In this document: piece by piece, positions 43,509 through 52,164 of the stretch
Layout of the letters: each line of letters opens with the position of its first letter
Position numbering within the stretch: the first letter of the stretch is position 1
Position numbers and translations under genes: made by a program
Origin: Bin125 sp026705025
GTDB taxonomy: Bacteria > Chloroflexota > Dehalococcoidia > Bin125
DNA length: 64,000 nt
Direction of reading: 5' to 3'
Assembly (NCBI GenBank): GCA_026705025.1
Contig: JAPPBN010000022.1
Span: 1 to 64,000 of the forward strand
The notes under the pieces: model-generated
The model's database searches: none
What the model was told of the DNA's origin: nothing
What the model saw: the letters and a program-made list of their open reading frames with translations, nothing else

Positions 43509-45028
43509 ACAAACCGGCAAACGTCATCATGGTCCAGGGAACGTCGTCGCACGCTGGCAAGTCGATCCTGGCGACCGCGCTCTGCCGGATCTTCGCTCAG
43601 GACGGATACCAGGTTGCGCCGTTCAAGGCGCAAAATATGTCGCTGAACTCTTTTGTCACTCCCGACGGCGGCGAAATCGGACGCTCGCAGGCAGTCCAGG
43701 CAGCAGCGGCGATGGTCGAACCACGAGTCGAAATGAACCCGGTCCTGCTCAAACCGGAGGCCGAAGCGCGCTCCCAGGTCGTGGTCATGGGCCGGCCCCA
43801 GGCAAGGAAGTCGGCTCGCGAATACTACGAGCTCAAACAACAACTCTGGCCCGTCATCACATCGTCGCTGGATGCCCTGCGCCGCGAGTACGACATTGTT
43901 GTGATCGAAGGGGCAGGCAGTCCGGCCGAGATCAACCTGAAACAGCACGACATCGTCAACATGCGCGTCGCCCGCTACGCCGACTCGCCCGTGCTGTTGG
44001 TCGGCGACATCGATCGCGGCGGCGTCTTCGCCCAGATCGTCGGCACAATGGTCCTGCTGGAAGCGGAAGAGCAAGCGCTGGTCACCGGCCACGTGATCAA
44101 CAAGTTCCGCGGCGACCCGTCGCTGCTCACTTCGGGTCTGCATTTGCTCGAAGAACACACCGGCGCGCCCGCGCTTGGTGTGCTGCCCTACTACTTCGAC
44201 ATCCATGTTCCCGAAGAGGACTCGCTGGGCCTCCAGCCTGACAGCCTGAGCGACGAAGACACGCTCGTCGACGTCGCCGTGATGCGGCTGCCCCACATCG
44301 CCAACTTCGACGACTTCGATCCGCTGCGCCATGAGCGCGGCGTACGGCTCCGCTATGTACGCGGGCTCGATGAATTCGGCCAACCGGACCTGATCGTGAT
44401 CCCGGGCAGCAAGACGACCGTGGACGACCTCGACTGGCTTCGGTCGCAAGGGCTCGCAGACAAGATCACTGCCCTTCGTGAGACAGGCACGCCGGTGATC
44501 GGCATCTGCGCCGGCTTTCAGATGCTCGGACGCGAGCTTCACGATCCCAGCGGCGTCGAATCCAGCCGGTCAGTGACGTCCGGTCTGGGCCTGCTACCCA
44601 CATCGACGACGTTTCAGGAGGAGAAGGTCACGCACCAGGTCTCGGCGCGCGTCGCGGAAGGTCGCGGACTGCTCGGCGGATGCTACGGGGCAGCGTTAAG
44701 CGGTTACGAGATTCACATGGGCGTGACGGCCGAGGGATCGCTATCCAGTCCGTTCCTGGTCGAGTCGCGCTCAGGTGATAGCGCCAGTGCGCCCGACGGC
44801 GCGCTGGACGCCGACGGCCTGACGCTGGGCACCTACATGCACGGCCTGTTCCACAGTCGCAAGCTGAGGCGATCAGTGCTCGACTTCGCTGCCGAGCGCA
44901 GGGGCGTCGCTATGCCGCAGGCCGACGAAGATGTCGACCTCAATGAGGAGTACGACAAGCTCGCCGCGCTCGTGCGCGAGCACCTGGACATGGACCACAT
45001 CCGGCGCGCTATGGGACTACCCGATTGA
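43505..45028 (+). CDS. cobQ: Cobyric acid synthase (CobQ)
   Basis: A 507-residue glutamine-dependent amidotransferase that amidates four side chains of adenosylcobyrinic a,c-diamide. The N-terminal ATPase has MVQGTSSHAGKSILATALCR (P-loop), FKAQNMSLNS, EGAGSPAEINL and DIDRGGVFAQIVGT. The C-terminal glutaminase has IPGSKTTVDDL, GICAGFQMLG (nucleophile Cys) and the catalytic His in YEIHMGVT. It is full length. ATG at 43505 overlaps the previous stop by 4 bases. It is the last gene of the cob operon and converges on the binding-protein gene with a 27-base gap. Confidence 0.95.
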   Translation: MNKPANVIMVQGTSSHAGKSILATALCRIFAQDGYQVAPFKAQNMSLNSFVTPDGGEIGRSQAVQAAAAMVEPRVEMNPVLLKPEAEARSQVVVMGRPQARKSAREYYELKQQLWPVITSSLDALRREYDIVVIEGAGSPAEINLKQHDIVNMRVARYADSPVLLVGDIDRGGVFAQIVGTMVLLEAEEQALVTGHVINKFRGDPSLLTSGLHLLEEHTGAPALGVLPYYFDIHVPEEDSLGLQPDSLSDEDTLVDVAVMRLPHIANFDDFDPLRHERGVRLRYVRGLDEFGQPDLIVIPGSKTTVDDLDWLRSQGLADKITALRETGTPVIGICAGFQMLGRELHDPSGVESSRSVTSGLGLLPTSTTFQEEKVTHQVSARVAEGRGLLGGCYGAALSGYEIHMGVTAEGSLSSPFLVESRSGDSASAPDGALDADGLTLGTYMHGLFHSRKLRRSVLDFAAERRGVAMPQADEDVDLNEEYDKLAALVREHLDMDHIRRAMGLPD

Positions 45029-45055
45029 TCAGCCACCGCGCGCTGCGAGCGCCTC

Positions 45056-46210
45056 CTACTCCGCCAGGCTGAAGGACTCGGTCGGCGGATTGGGGAAGTC
45101 ATCGGGCCAGAGCAGACGGGCGAGGTCCTCGGCGCCGCGGATGTTCCAGTAGGAGAGCGTCGTGAAGTGCTTGCTCTCGACCACGTGCACGGCGCCGTCG
45201 CGGATCGCCGGGACTTCTGCCAGCGCCTCGTTGTCGAGCAGGCTCTGGCGGAACTCCTCGGCGCCGAACTCGATCGGTTGGGCGATGACGATGATGTCCG
45301 GGGCCATCGCAATCACGCCTTCCAGGCTGGTCGTCTGGTTGCCGGTGATCCCCGCGACTTCAGCTGCATTAACGCCGCCCGCCGCAACGATTACGCCACC
45401 CTCGGTCGAGTTGCCGCCCGCGACCCAAAGCGTGTCCGAGTACTGCGTCAGCGCCAGCACATTCGGCTGCGGAGACTTTGCGCCGGTGACGGAGATCAAC
45501 GACTCATACCGCCCCTGAACTTCATCGGCGAACTCGAAGGCGCGTTCCTCCTCGCCGAAGATGTAGCCCATCAGCAGGATGCTGTTGATCCGCGCCTCGG
45601 GACTCTGAATCAGCTCGGTCTGGACCACGACGATGCCGACCCGCTCCAGCGCGTCGATCGCTTCGACCGGGAAGAACGGGCTGGTCACGACGACATCCGG
45701 CGACTGCGCGACGATCACTTCCGGATCGCGGGAGATCTCCGGCTTGTCCTGCACGAGCGCGGCGACATTCGAGTAGGTCGAGTTCTTGGTCGCCGAGCCG
45801 ACCGCCACCAGACGCTCATTGGGCACCAGCGCCAGCGTCATCTCGTCGTGACCGACGGACGCAGTGATGATCCGCAGCGGCTTGGCCGGGATGCTGACGA
45901 CGCCGTTCAGCCCTTCGACCTCGCGCGGCCAGCCGCGGTTGCTCGGGTCGACAATGCCGCGCACCCCTTCGAGCGTTCTTGCACTGGCCGGCGAGGATTG
46001 CGTCTGCTGCGTTGCCGCTTGCTCTTCGGCCTGCGATTGAGCTTCAGCCTGCTGCTCCTGCGCGGCCGGTTGCGCCGCCTGAGCATCGGCCTGTTGTTCC
46101 GCGGCTTGCTGCGCCTGCGGCGGCTCGTCCGATGCACAGGCGAGCAGGAACCAACCGATGGTCAGTAGCGCCAGCAAACCGGTCCAACGCAGAGAGAACG
46201 ATCTCGACAT
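45056..46210 (-). CDS. BtuF-like cobalamin/cobinamide-binding lipoprotein
   Basis: A 384-residue periplasmic-type ABC binding protein anchored as a lipoprotein: signal sequence with WFLLAC lipobox near 20-25, then a Gln/Ala/Glu-rich linker of about 55 residues. The body has the helical-backbone binding-protein pattern (PLRIITASVGHDEMTLALV, DVVVTSPFF, TQYSDTLWVAGG, MAPDIIVIAQP, IRDGAVHVV). The cobalamin riboswitch upstream indicates corrinoid uptake. ATG at 46210 follows AAGGGA; a TTG two codons earlier is also possible. No permease or ATPase gene is adjacent. Confidence 0.85.
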   Translation of the reverse strand: MSRSFSLRWTGLLALLTIGWFLLACASDEPPQAQQAAEQQADAQAAQPAAQEQQAEAQSQAEEQAATQQTQSSPASARTLEGVRGIVDPSNRGWPREVEGLNGVVSIPAKPLRIITASVGHDEMTLALVPNERLVAVGSATKNSTYSNVAALVQDKPEISRDPEVIVAQSPDVVVTSPFFPVEAIDALERVGIVVVQTELIQSPEARINSILLMGYIFGEEERAFEFADEVQGRYESLISVTGAKSPQPNVLALTQYSDTLWVAGGNSTEGGVIVAAGGVNAAEVAGITGNQTTSLEGVIAMAPDIIVIAQPIEFGAEEFRQSLLDNEALAEVPAIRDGAVHVVESKHFTTLSYWNIRGAEDLARLLWPDDFPNPPTESFSLAE

Positions 46211-46307
46211 GCCCAAATCCCTTCGGCTCCGCCGGAGGGTTGGGTTCGACCTGACCGGAGCATGCGCCCGGAGATCGAGGGACCTCTCTGAAGCGGAGAG
46301 TTGTCAC

Positions 46308-46508
46308 CTCTCGTCCAGGCAGGTCTCCTGGCTTGCGGGTGGAGGTCCTGGCCGAGCCCTTCCCATCGACGCTTGGGCGGTCGACAGTGGACGTCGGCTC
46401 TCCATGCTGCTCACTCAACCGAGTGAGCCCCGCTTACAGTGGCGCTACCGCGTCGGAATCTCACCGACTTCCCTATTCTCCCGGGACGGGCACCTGGACG
46501 AATACTGC
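46308..46508 (-). ncRNA. Cobalamin riboswitch
   Basis: Read on the minus strand, the leader contains the conserved pieces in order: GGTGCC at the 5' end, GGGAAGTCGGTGAGATTCCG, GCGCCACTGTAAGCGGGG-type core, a lower-conservation hairpin with CTCACTCGGTTGAGTGAG, GGAAGGGCTCGGCCAGG, and the B12 box AAGCCAGGAGACCTGCC (46318-46334 on the plus strand). It lies about 100-300 bases before the BtuF-like gene and should lower its expression when adenosylcobalamin is plentiful. Exact ends are approximate. Confidence 0.93.
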
Positions 46509-46616
46509 TGCGGGTGAGCCTACCAGCCGCGTTCGCGAAGCGACAATTGAGGCGGGAGACAATCGGGGTAATGTGTCCGAGTTCCCATCGAACCAACCGG
46601 CTGCGGTCCGATCGAC

Positions 46617-48122
46617 TCAGCTCCGAAAGGCACGATTCAACGCCTGTCTCATCTGCAGCGTCTGCGAGGCGGCGACGGCGTTGGACTTGCGGTACTGGTC
46701 CCAGCGTTCGCGTTCGCGGCGGGACAGCTGGGGCTCGAGCGATGTCGGGACTCTGAGGCCGAGCAGCATCGAGGCGTAACCGGCATAGCCAAAGATGGTG
46801 GCGTTCGAAGTCAGTCGCGCCAGGAGCCGAGAGGGGCCGACCTCGGCGTAGCACTCGACCATGTCCTGGATCTGGCCGAGCGGCGACTCTGCCCGGCAAT
46901 GACGCCAGAACGGCGTGTCCTGGTGTTCGTTGAACTTGTAGTGCAGGGCAAGGAAATCGCGCACATCGTCCCAGGTCGAAGCGAAACGCTCATTGAGTAG
47001 ATATCGGAGGGAGTCGGTCATGACGCCGTCGGAGTCGGTCAGCGCCCAGGCCAGGTTGTAGAGCTGTTCGATGATCAGGTGCAGCGAGGTCGCTTCCAAC
47101 GGCTCGACGAAGCCGGAGGCGTTGCCGACCGCGACGACGTTCTCGACGACGTAGCGTTCACGGCGGCCCGAGGGGAACTTGAGCAGGCGCAGGTCGGCGC
47201 CGGCGAGTTGCGGTTGCAGCGCGCGCAACTCGAGCTCCGCCTCCTCCTCGGAGCAGAACTGCGACGAGTAGACGTAGCCACGTGTGACCTGATCCTCGAA
47301 GTCGATCCGCCAGCACCAGCCGTGCTTCATCGTCGTCATCGTCGTGTAGGGACGAATCGTGTCGTCCTCGGGGAAGTCGGCCCGTGACCACGAGCCGACC
47401 ACGGCGCGGTCGCAGTAGAGCACGTCGCGATAGGAGAGGTATGGCTCGTCCAGCGTCTTGCCCAGCAGCAGCGAGCCGAAGCCCGAGCAATCGACGAACA
47501 GGTCCGCTTCGAGCTCACGGCCGCCGGCAAGCCTGAGTGACTTGACGCCGCCGGATTCGTTGCGTTCCACGCTGACGACCTGGTCGGCGATCAGCTCCGC
47601 TCCCGAGGCGACCGACTTGCGTTCCAGGTAGTCAATGAACGAGGCGTTGGGGATGTGATAGGTCGCGCGCGGATCGAGCGAGAGACGGCCGTTGCGGATG
47701 TTCGCCGGGGAACGGTCGCGGTCCATGATCGCGTTGAAGGGGCTGGCGTCGCGCATGTCGTGGAGGCAGTAGAAGGCGTTCCAGCGGGAGAGGCCTTCGA
47801 TGCGCTGATCGAGGTACTTGTCGAAGGTGTAGTTGAAGTGGGGCACGTCCCTGGCGCCCCACTCGAAGCGCAGACCCAGCTTCCAGCTGGGACGGACCTC
47901 GCGGTGGAACTCGTTGCGGTCGATGCCGAGGTGCTCGTGCAGGTGGACGGGTACGGCAGGGGTGGTCGACTCACCGACGCCGATGATCGGGATGTCGGGT
48001 GAGTGGACGACCGTCAGTTTGACCCGAGGCAGCATCCGCCGAAACGTCAGCGCCGCGAGGAATCCGGCACTGCCGCCGCCGACCACGACGGCGCTGCGAA
48101 TCGGCTCGGGCGCAGGGCTCAT
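46617..48122 (-). CDS. Flavin-dependent tryptophan-halogenase-like enzyme
   Basis: A 501-residue FAD-binding protein of the tryptophan halogenase family (PF04820). It has the GGGSAG dinucleotide loop at the start, GVGESTTPAVP, RFEWGARDV, DLFVDCSGFGSLLL, and GNASGFVEPLEATSLHL near the flavin. The halogenase signature WxWxIP is seen as GWCWRIDF, with Asp replacing Pro. The catalytic Lys expected after the N-terminal domain is not evident. It may thus be a relative that performs flavin oxidation without halogenation. It stands alone. No natural-product cluster genes are nearby. Confidence 0.75.
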   Translation of the reverse strand: MSPAPEPIRSAVVVGGGSAGFLAALTFRRMLPRVKLTVVHSPDIPIIGVGESTTPAVPVHLHEHLGIDRNEFHREVRPSWKLGLRFEWGARDVPHFNYTFDKYLDQRIEGLSRWNAFYCLHDMRDASPFNAIMDRDRSPANIRNGRLSLDPRATYHIPNASFIDYLERKSVASGAELIADQVVSVERNESGGVKSLRLAGGRELEADLFVDCSGFGSLLLGKTLDEPYLSYRDVLYCDRAVVGSWSRADFPEDDTIRPYTTMTTMKHGWCWRIDFEDQVTRGYVYSSQFCSEEEAELELRALQPQLAGADLRLLKFPSGRRERYVVENVVAVGNASGFVEPLEATSLHLIIEQLYNLAWALTDSDGVMTDSLRYLLNERFASTWDDVRDFLALHYKFNEHQDTPFWRHCRAESPLGQIQDMVECYAEVGPSRLLARLTSNATIFGYAGYASMLLGLRVPTSLEPQLSRRERERWDQYRKSNAVAASQTLQMRQALNRAFRS

Positions 48123-48691
48123 GACGCGCGCACCGTTCCGAAGCTGGAACTCGGAGCCAGAGCCGATTCCGACCCCCGATCACTCCCGCGACGAGCTGCG
48201 GGAAGGGGATTGGGGCTGGGAACGGGGAAATTTTCGCAGGCTGTGGCGCGATCTTCCGTCGAGGACTGAGGATCGTGCGTATTGGTGTCCGGGTTTGTCC
48301 AGATTTGTCCAGATTGTTCTGGATTGGTCCAGAAATGGCTCAATTTGGTCAGCTTTTGAGCGGGAATATCCACGAAATTGCAGGAATGTGCCGTTTCCAG
48401 AGGAAACTGACCGAAGTCGACTGTCGTGTCCGGACTGTGTGAGCTCATATGTTCTGATGGTAACCGGATCCGGTTGATGGCGAGAGGGTCGGATTCTGGC
48501 CAGCGACGCCGCCAGAATAGTCGGCGCCTAATGCGCTCGTCCCGCCGCGAGTGCCTGCGTCGGAGTCCAATCGGCCGAGCGGTTGAGACCTCAATGTCAA
48601 AGGACTAGCCTCACGGCGTCCGATTTCGAGCAGCCTGGTGACTCAATCCTGTCTCCGACCGCCCGTAACGGACGGAAGGAGACGGCGCCCA
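48123..48691. other. Divergent intergenic region with hexamer array
   Basis: About 570 bases lie between the halogenase-like gene and the pyrimidine operon. It is AT-richer than its flanks around 48290-48460 and contains the repeat cluster at 48294-48333. Promoters for both directions are expected here. No gene was recognised. Confidence 0.5.
48294..48333. repeat. Alternating TCCAGA/TCTGGA hexamer cluster
   Basis: Within 40 bases there are three TCCAGA and one TCTGGA. TCCAGA-TTGT-TCTGGA and TCTGGA-TTGG-TCCAGA are two overlapping perfect inverted repeats with 4-base spacers, and TTTGTCCAGA occurs twice in tandem at the left. Such phased half-sites usually bind a dimeric regulator cooperatively. 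It lies about 170 bases before the halogenase-like gene and 360 before the pyrimidine operon. Confidence 0.5.
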
Positions 48692-49798
48692 ATGCCAAGA
48701 CCACGAACCTCTCATGTTGTCTATCTGATCGCTTCCCTGTTCATTGTCCTCGGAGGAGTGTTGGCCGCCTGCGGCGGCGACGACGAGCCCGAAGGCCCGG
48801 CAGATGACGTCAAGATTGTCTTGCAGTGGGTCGTCCAAGCCCAGTTCGCCGGCTACTACGTGGCGCTGGAGAAGGGCTTCTACGAGGACGAGAACCTGAA
48901 CGTCGAGATTCAGCCGGGCGGCCCCGACATCCTGCCGGTCCAGTTGGTCGCGGCGGGCGCCGCGGAACTGGCGGTTCAGCCGTTCGCGGTGGTGTTGTCG
49001 GCGCGTGACCAGGGCATCGACGTGGTGGCCGTGGCGCAGGTCTTCGAGCGCTCCGGCTACCGGCTCGTTTCCTGGGCTGACGACGGGATCACCTCACCCG
49101 AACAGTGGGGAGGCAAGAAGCTCGGCGTGTGGGCCGGACATGAAATGGTCTCCGCCACGATCAACAAGTACGGCCTGACCGAGGGTTCGGGCGACGACCA
49201 GGTCGAACTGGTCGGTCAGGGCTTCGACATGCAGCTCCTGTTGGAGCGCCAGGTCGATCTCGCCTCGGCGATGATCTACAACGAGTTCGCGCAGTTGATC
49301 GCGGCCGGCAACCCGGTCAGCGACTTCAACGTGGTCGACTTCGGCGATCACGACACGAACACGCTGGAGGACGCGCTGCTGGCTCGCGGCGAATGGCTTG
49401 AGGACGAGGACAACCAGGACATCGTGACGCGGTTCCTGCGCGCCTCGGCCAAGGGCTGGGCGCTGTGCGCCGACGACCCGGAGGAGTGCGTCGAGATCGT
49501 GCTCAAGTACGGTCCCGCGCTGCCGCGCGCGCACCAGACCTGGATGATGAACGAGATCAACAAGCTGATGTGGCCGTCAAGCAAGGGCTGGGGCGTGATC
49601 GACCGCGAGTCGGCGTCGCGCACCGCCGGCATCATGCTTGAGTACAACGTGATCTCGGAGGCTGCCGATCTGGACGCCGCCTACACCAATGACTACGTGG
49701 AGGCTGCGCTGGAGGACTTCTCCGACGACGAACGATTCCGCAACGACTACGACCCGTTGGATCTCGACGTCGAGGATCTGCTGCCCGATGACAGCTAG
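48692..49798 (+). CDS. ABC transporter binding lipoprotein (NMT1/ThiY-like)
   Basis: A 368-residue binding protein of the NMT1/THI5-like family, which binds pyrimidines, riboflavin-like compounds or sulfonates. A signal sequence ends in the lipobox VLAACGG near 24-28. The body has VKIVLQWVVQAQFAGYYVAL, GFYEDENLNVEI and WGGKKLGVWAGHE. ATG at 48692 follows GGAAGGAGA. It heads a nine-gene operon for dihydropyrimidine or hydantoin use and matches the permeases and ATPase at its end (55068-57600). A strong hairpin separates it from the next gene. Confidence 0.88.
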   Translation: MPRPRTSHVVYLIASLFIVLGGVLAACGGDDEPEGPADDVKIVLQWVVQAQFAGYYVALEKGFYEDENLNVEIQPGGPDILPVQLVAAGAAELAVQPFAVVLSARDQGIDVVAVAQVFERSGYRLVSWADDGITSPEQWGGKKLGVWAGHEMVSATINKYGLTEGSGDDQVELVGQGFDMQLLLERQVDLASAMIYNEFAQLIAAGNPVSDFNVVDFGDHDTNTLEDALLARGEWLEDEDNQDIVTRFLRASAKGWALCADDPEECVEIVLKYGPALPRAHQTWMMNEINKLMWPSSKGWGVIDRESASRTAGIMLEYNVISEAADLDAAYTNDYVEAALEDFSDDERFRNDYDPLDLDVEDLLPDDS

Positions 49799-49802
49799 CC
49801 CC

Positions 49803-49841
49803 GTGACGCGGCGGCCGACCGAGTCTCGGCCGCCGTGTCAC
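49803..49841 (+). terminator. Strong intercistronic hairpin
   Basis: Sixteen-base arms (GTGACGCGGCGGCCGA and TCGGCCGCCGTGTCAC, one mismatch) flank a 7-base loop, just after the binding-protein stop. No U-run follows. It could be an attenuating terminator or an mRNA-stabilising hairpin that lets the binding protein be made in excess of the enzymes. Confidence 0.7.
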
Positions 49842-49861
49842 CCCGACAGAGGCGGTGAACC

Positions 49862-50695
49862 ATGTCCCGAATTGTCCGAGCCGCGCTGATCCAGACTGAG
49901 GGTCTGACGCCCGTCGACGCGATGGTCGAGCGCCAGATCGAATTGATCCACCAGGCCGCCGAGCAGGGCGCGCAGATCACGTGTCTGCAAGAACTGGCGA
50001 CGGGTCCCTACTTCTGCCAGGAAGAGGACAAGCGCTGGTACGGCCTGGCCGAGCCGGTGCCCGACGGTCCGACCGTGCAGCGCATGCAGGAAGTCGCCGC
50101 AGAGACCGGCATGGTGCTGATCGTGCCGGTTTACGAGATCGAGTCGCCCGGATTCCTCTACAACTGCGCCGCCGTGATCGACTCCGACGGCAGCTACCTG
50201 GGCAAGTACCGCAAGACGCATATCCCGCACTCGGACAACTTCCTGGAGAAGTACTACTTCCGTCCGGGCAACCTTGGCTATCCGACCTTCGATACGAGCG
50301 TGGGCCGGATCGGCGTTTACATCTGTTACGACCGCCACTTCCCCGAGGGCGCGCGGGCGTTGGGCCTGAACGGCGCAGAGATCGTGTTCATTCCTTCGGC
50401 GACGGCCGGGCACTCGAGAGTGCTCTGGGACGTGGAGCAACGCTTCCACGCGATCGCCAACGGCTACTTCGTGGGCACGATCAATCGGGTCGGCACGGCG
50501 CTGAAGCCCGACGTGCATTTCTACGGGCACAGCTACTTCTGCAATCCCAGCGGCGAAGTGCTCGCCCAGGCCGACGACCAGGAAGCGGTAATCGTGGCCG
50601 ACCTGGACCTGGATCAGCTCTCGGAGGCGCGCGCCGAGTGGCCCTTTTACCGCGACCGGCGACCCGACATGTACGAGCCGCTGGTCAAGCCCTAG
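49862..50695 (+). CDS. Nitrilase-family amidase, likely beta-ureidopropionase
   Basis: A 277-residue member of the nitrilase superfamily. The Glu-Lys-Cys triad is visible in CLQELATGPYF, GKYRKTHIPH and YICYDRHFPEGAR. Close relatives are beta-ureidopropionase and N-carbamoylputrescine amidase, which hydrolyse N-carbamoyl compounds to amine, CO2 and ammonia. The gene directly precedes a dihydropyrimidinase, so N-carbamoyl-beta-alanine (or a related N-carbamoyl amino acid) is the likely substrate. GAGGCGG precedes the ATG. Confidence 0.88.
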   Translation: MSRIVRAALIQTEGLTPVDAMVERQIELIHQAAEQGAQITCLQELATGPYFCQEEDKRWYGLAEPVPDGPTVQRMQEVAAETGMVLIVPVYEIESPGFLYNCAAVIDSDGSYLGKYRKTHIPHSDNFLEKYYFRPGNLGYPTFDTSVGRIGVYICYDRHFPEGARALGLNGAEIVFIPSATAGHSRVLWDVEQRFHAIANGYFVGTINRVGTALKPDVHFYGHSYFCNPSGEVLAQADDQEAVIVADLDLDQLSEARAEWPFYRDRRPDMYEPLVKP

Positions 50696-50724
50696 ACGCC
50701 TGGAAATGTTCATGGAGGTGTGAG

Positions 50725-52164
50725 ATGGCCTCAGTTCTGATCACCGGCGGCACCGTTACGACCGCGAGCGAGCAATACGTCGCCGATGTCTTCCTCGACG
50801 ACGGCGTGATCGTGCAGATCGGCGCCAACCTCCAGGTCGCCGCGGACACGGTCGTGCAAGCCGAGGGCCAGTACGTGATCCCGGGCGGGATCGACGTGCA
50901 CACGCACCTGGGCGAGACCGTGTTCCGGACGATCACCGCCGACAGTTGGGAATCAGGCACCGTGGCCGCCGCCTTCGGCGGCACGACGACGGTGGTCGAT
51001 TTCGCGCGGCAGGAGCGAGAGGGCATGTCGCCGATCGAGGCGATTGAGCACCGACGCCGCCAGGCGGAGTCGCAGGCGGTGATCGATTATGGCTTCCACC
51101 TGATGGCGACCAATCTGGATTCGCAGGAGTACTTGGAGGAACTCGCAGCGTTGCCTGGCGAAGGCGTGACCAGCTTCAAGCTGCTGATGGCCTATCCCGG
51201 GACGATGATGGTTGACGACCTGACCATTTTCCGGGCGATGCAGGTTGCGGCCGACACCAATGCGATCGTCACGCTGCACGCCGAAAACGGTCACGTGATC
51301 CAGCAGATCACCGATCAGTTCGCCGCCGCAGGCCGGGTGCAGGAACACATGCACATGCATGCGCATCCGCACCTGGTCGAGGGCGAGGCGACTCACCGCG
51401 GGATCGCGATGGCCGAGATGGCCGGTTCGGCGGTCTACATCGTGCATCTCTCAAGCCGCACCGCACTGACCGAGGTCGAGGCGGCCAAGGCTCGCGGCCA
51501 GGCGGTCTACGCGGAGACTTGCCCGCAGTACCTGTTCGCCGCTTATGAGGATTACGAGAACGCCGGCTTCGAGGCGGCCAAGTACATCTGCTCGCCGCCG
51601 ATTCGCGAACGCGCCAACCAGGATGAGCTCTGGCGCGGAATTGAGACGGGCGCGCTCTCGGTGATCGCCACCGATCACTGCACCTTTCGAATGCAGGACG
51701 ACCTGGCCGAACTGCCGCCGCAAAAGCCGATGGGCAAGGGCGACTTCCGCTACATCCCCAACGGCGTGCCGGGCGTCGAGAACCGCATGCACCTGATGTA
51801 CCAGGGCGGCGTCGTCGAAGGACGCTACGACATGATGCGCTTCGTCGACCTCAACTGCACCATGCCGGCCAAGCTGTTTGGCCTGTACCCGAGGAAAGGG
51901 ATCATCGCGATTGGCGCCGACGCCGACGTCGTGGTCTGGGACCCCAACGCCGACTACACGATCGAGGCAGCCACGCACCACATGCGGGTCGACTACAACC
52001 TCTACGAAGGGATGCAGGTCAGCGGGCGTCCGAGCACCGTGATTTCGCGCGGCGAGATCATCGTCAGCGGCGAGGAGTTCCTGGGTCAAATCGGTCGAGG
52101 GCAGTACATCCGACGCTCGACGCCGTATGTGCTGGACCATCCGCAGAGCGTGACCGCCCGATGA
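50725..52164 (+). CDS. Dihydropyrimidinase/hydantoinase
   Basis: A 479-residue cyclic amidohydrolase. Metal-binding residues: IPGGIDVHTHLG at the N-terminus, the carboxylated Lys in TSFKLLMAY near 152, His in VTLHAENGHV and IVHLSS, and the catalytic Asp in IATDHCTF. It opens dihydrouracil, dihydrothymine or hydantoins to N-carbamoyl amino acids, which the neighbouring amidase would cleave. GGAGGTG precedes the ATG. Its stop overlaps the aminotransferase start by 4 bases. Confidence 0.93.
   Translation: MASVLITGGTVTTASEQYVADVFLDDGVIVQIGANLQVAADTVVQAEGQYVIPGGIDVHTHLGETVFRTITADSWESGTVAAAFGGTTTVVDFARQEREGMSPIEAIEHRRRQAESQAVIDYGFHLMATNLDSQEYLEELAALPGEGVTSFKLLMAYPGTMMVDDLTIFRAMQVAADTNAIVTLHAENGHVIQQITDQFAAAGRVQEHMHMHAHPHLVEGEATHRGIAMAEMAGSAVYIVHLSSRTALTEVEAAKARGQAVYAETCPQYLFAAYEDYENAGFEAAKYICSPPIRERANQDELWRGIETGALSVIATDHCTFRMQDDLAELPPQKPMGKGDFRYIPNGVPGVENRMHLMYQGGVVEGRYDMMRFVDLNCTMPAKLFGLYPRKGIIAIGADADVVVWDPNADYTIEAATHHMRVDYNLYEGMQVSGRPSTVISRGEIIVSGEEFLGQIGRGQYIRRSTPYVLDHPQSVTAR

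Noticed and set aside
50000..50720. Arg-rich frame continuing into dihydropyrimidinase from upstream
   Set aside because: It overlaps the nitrilase gene out of phase. ATG at 50725 with GGAGGTG upstream is the proper start.
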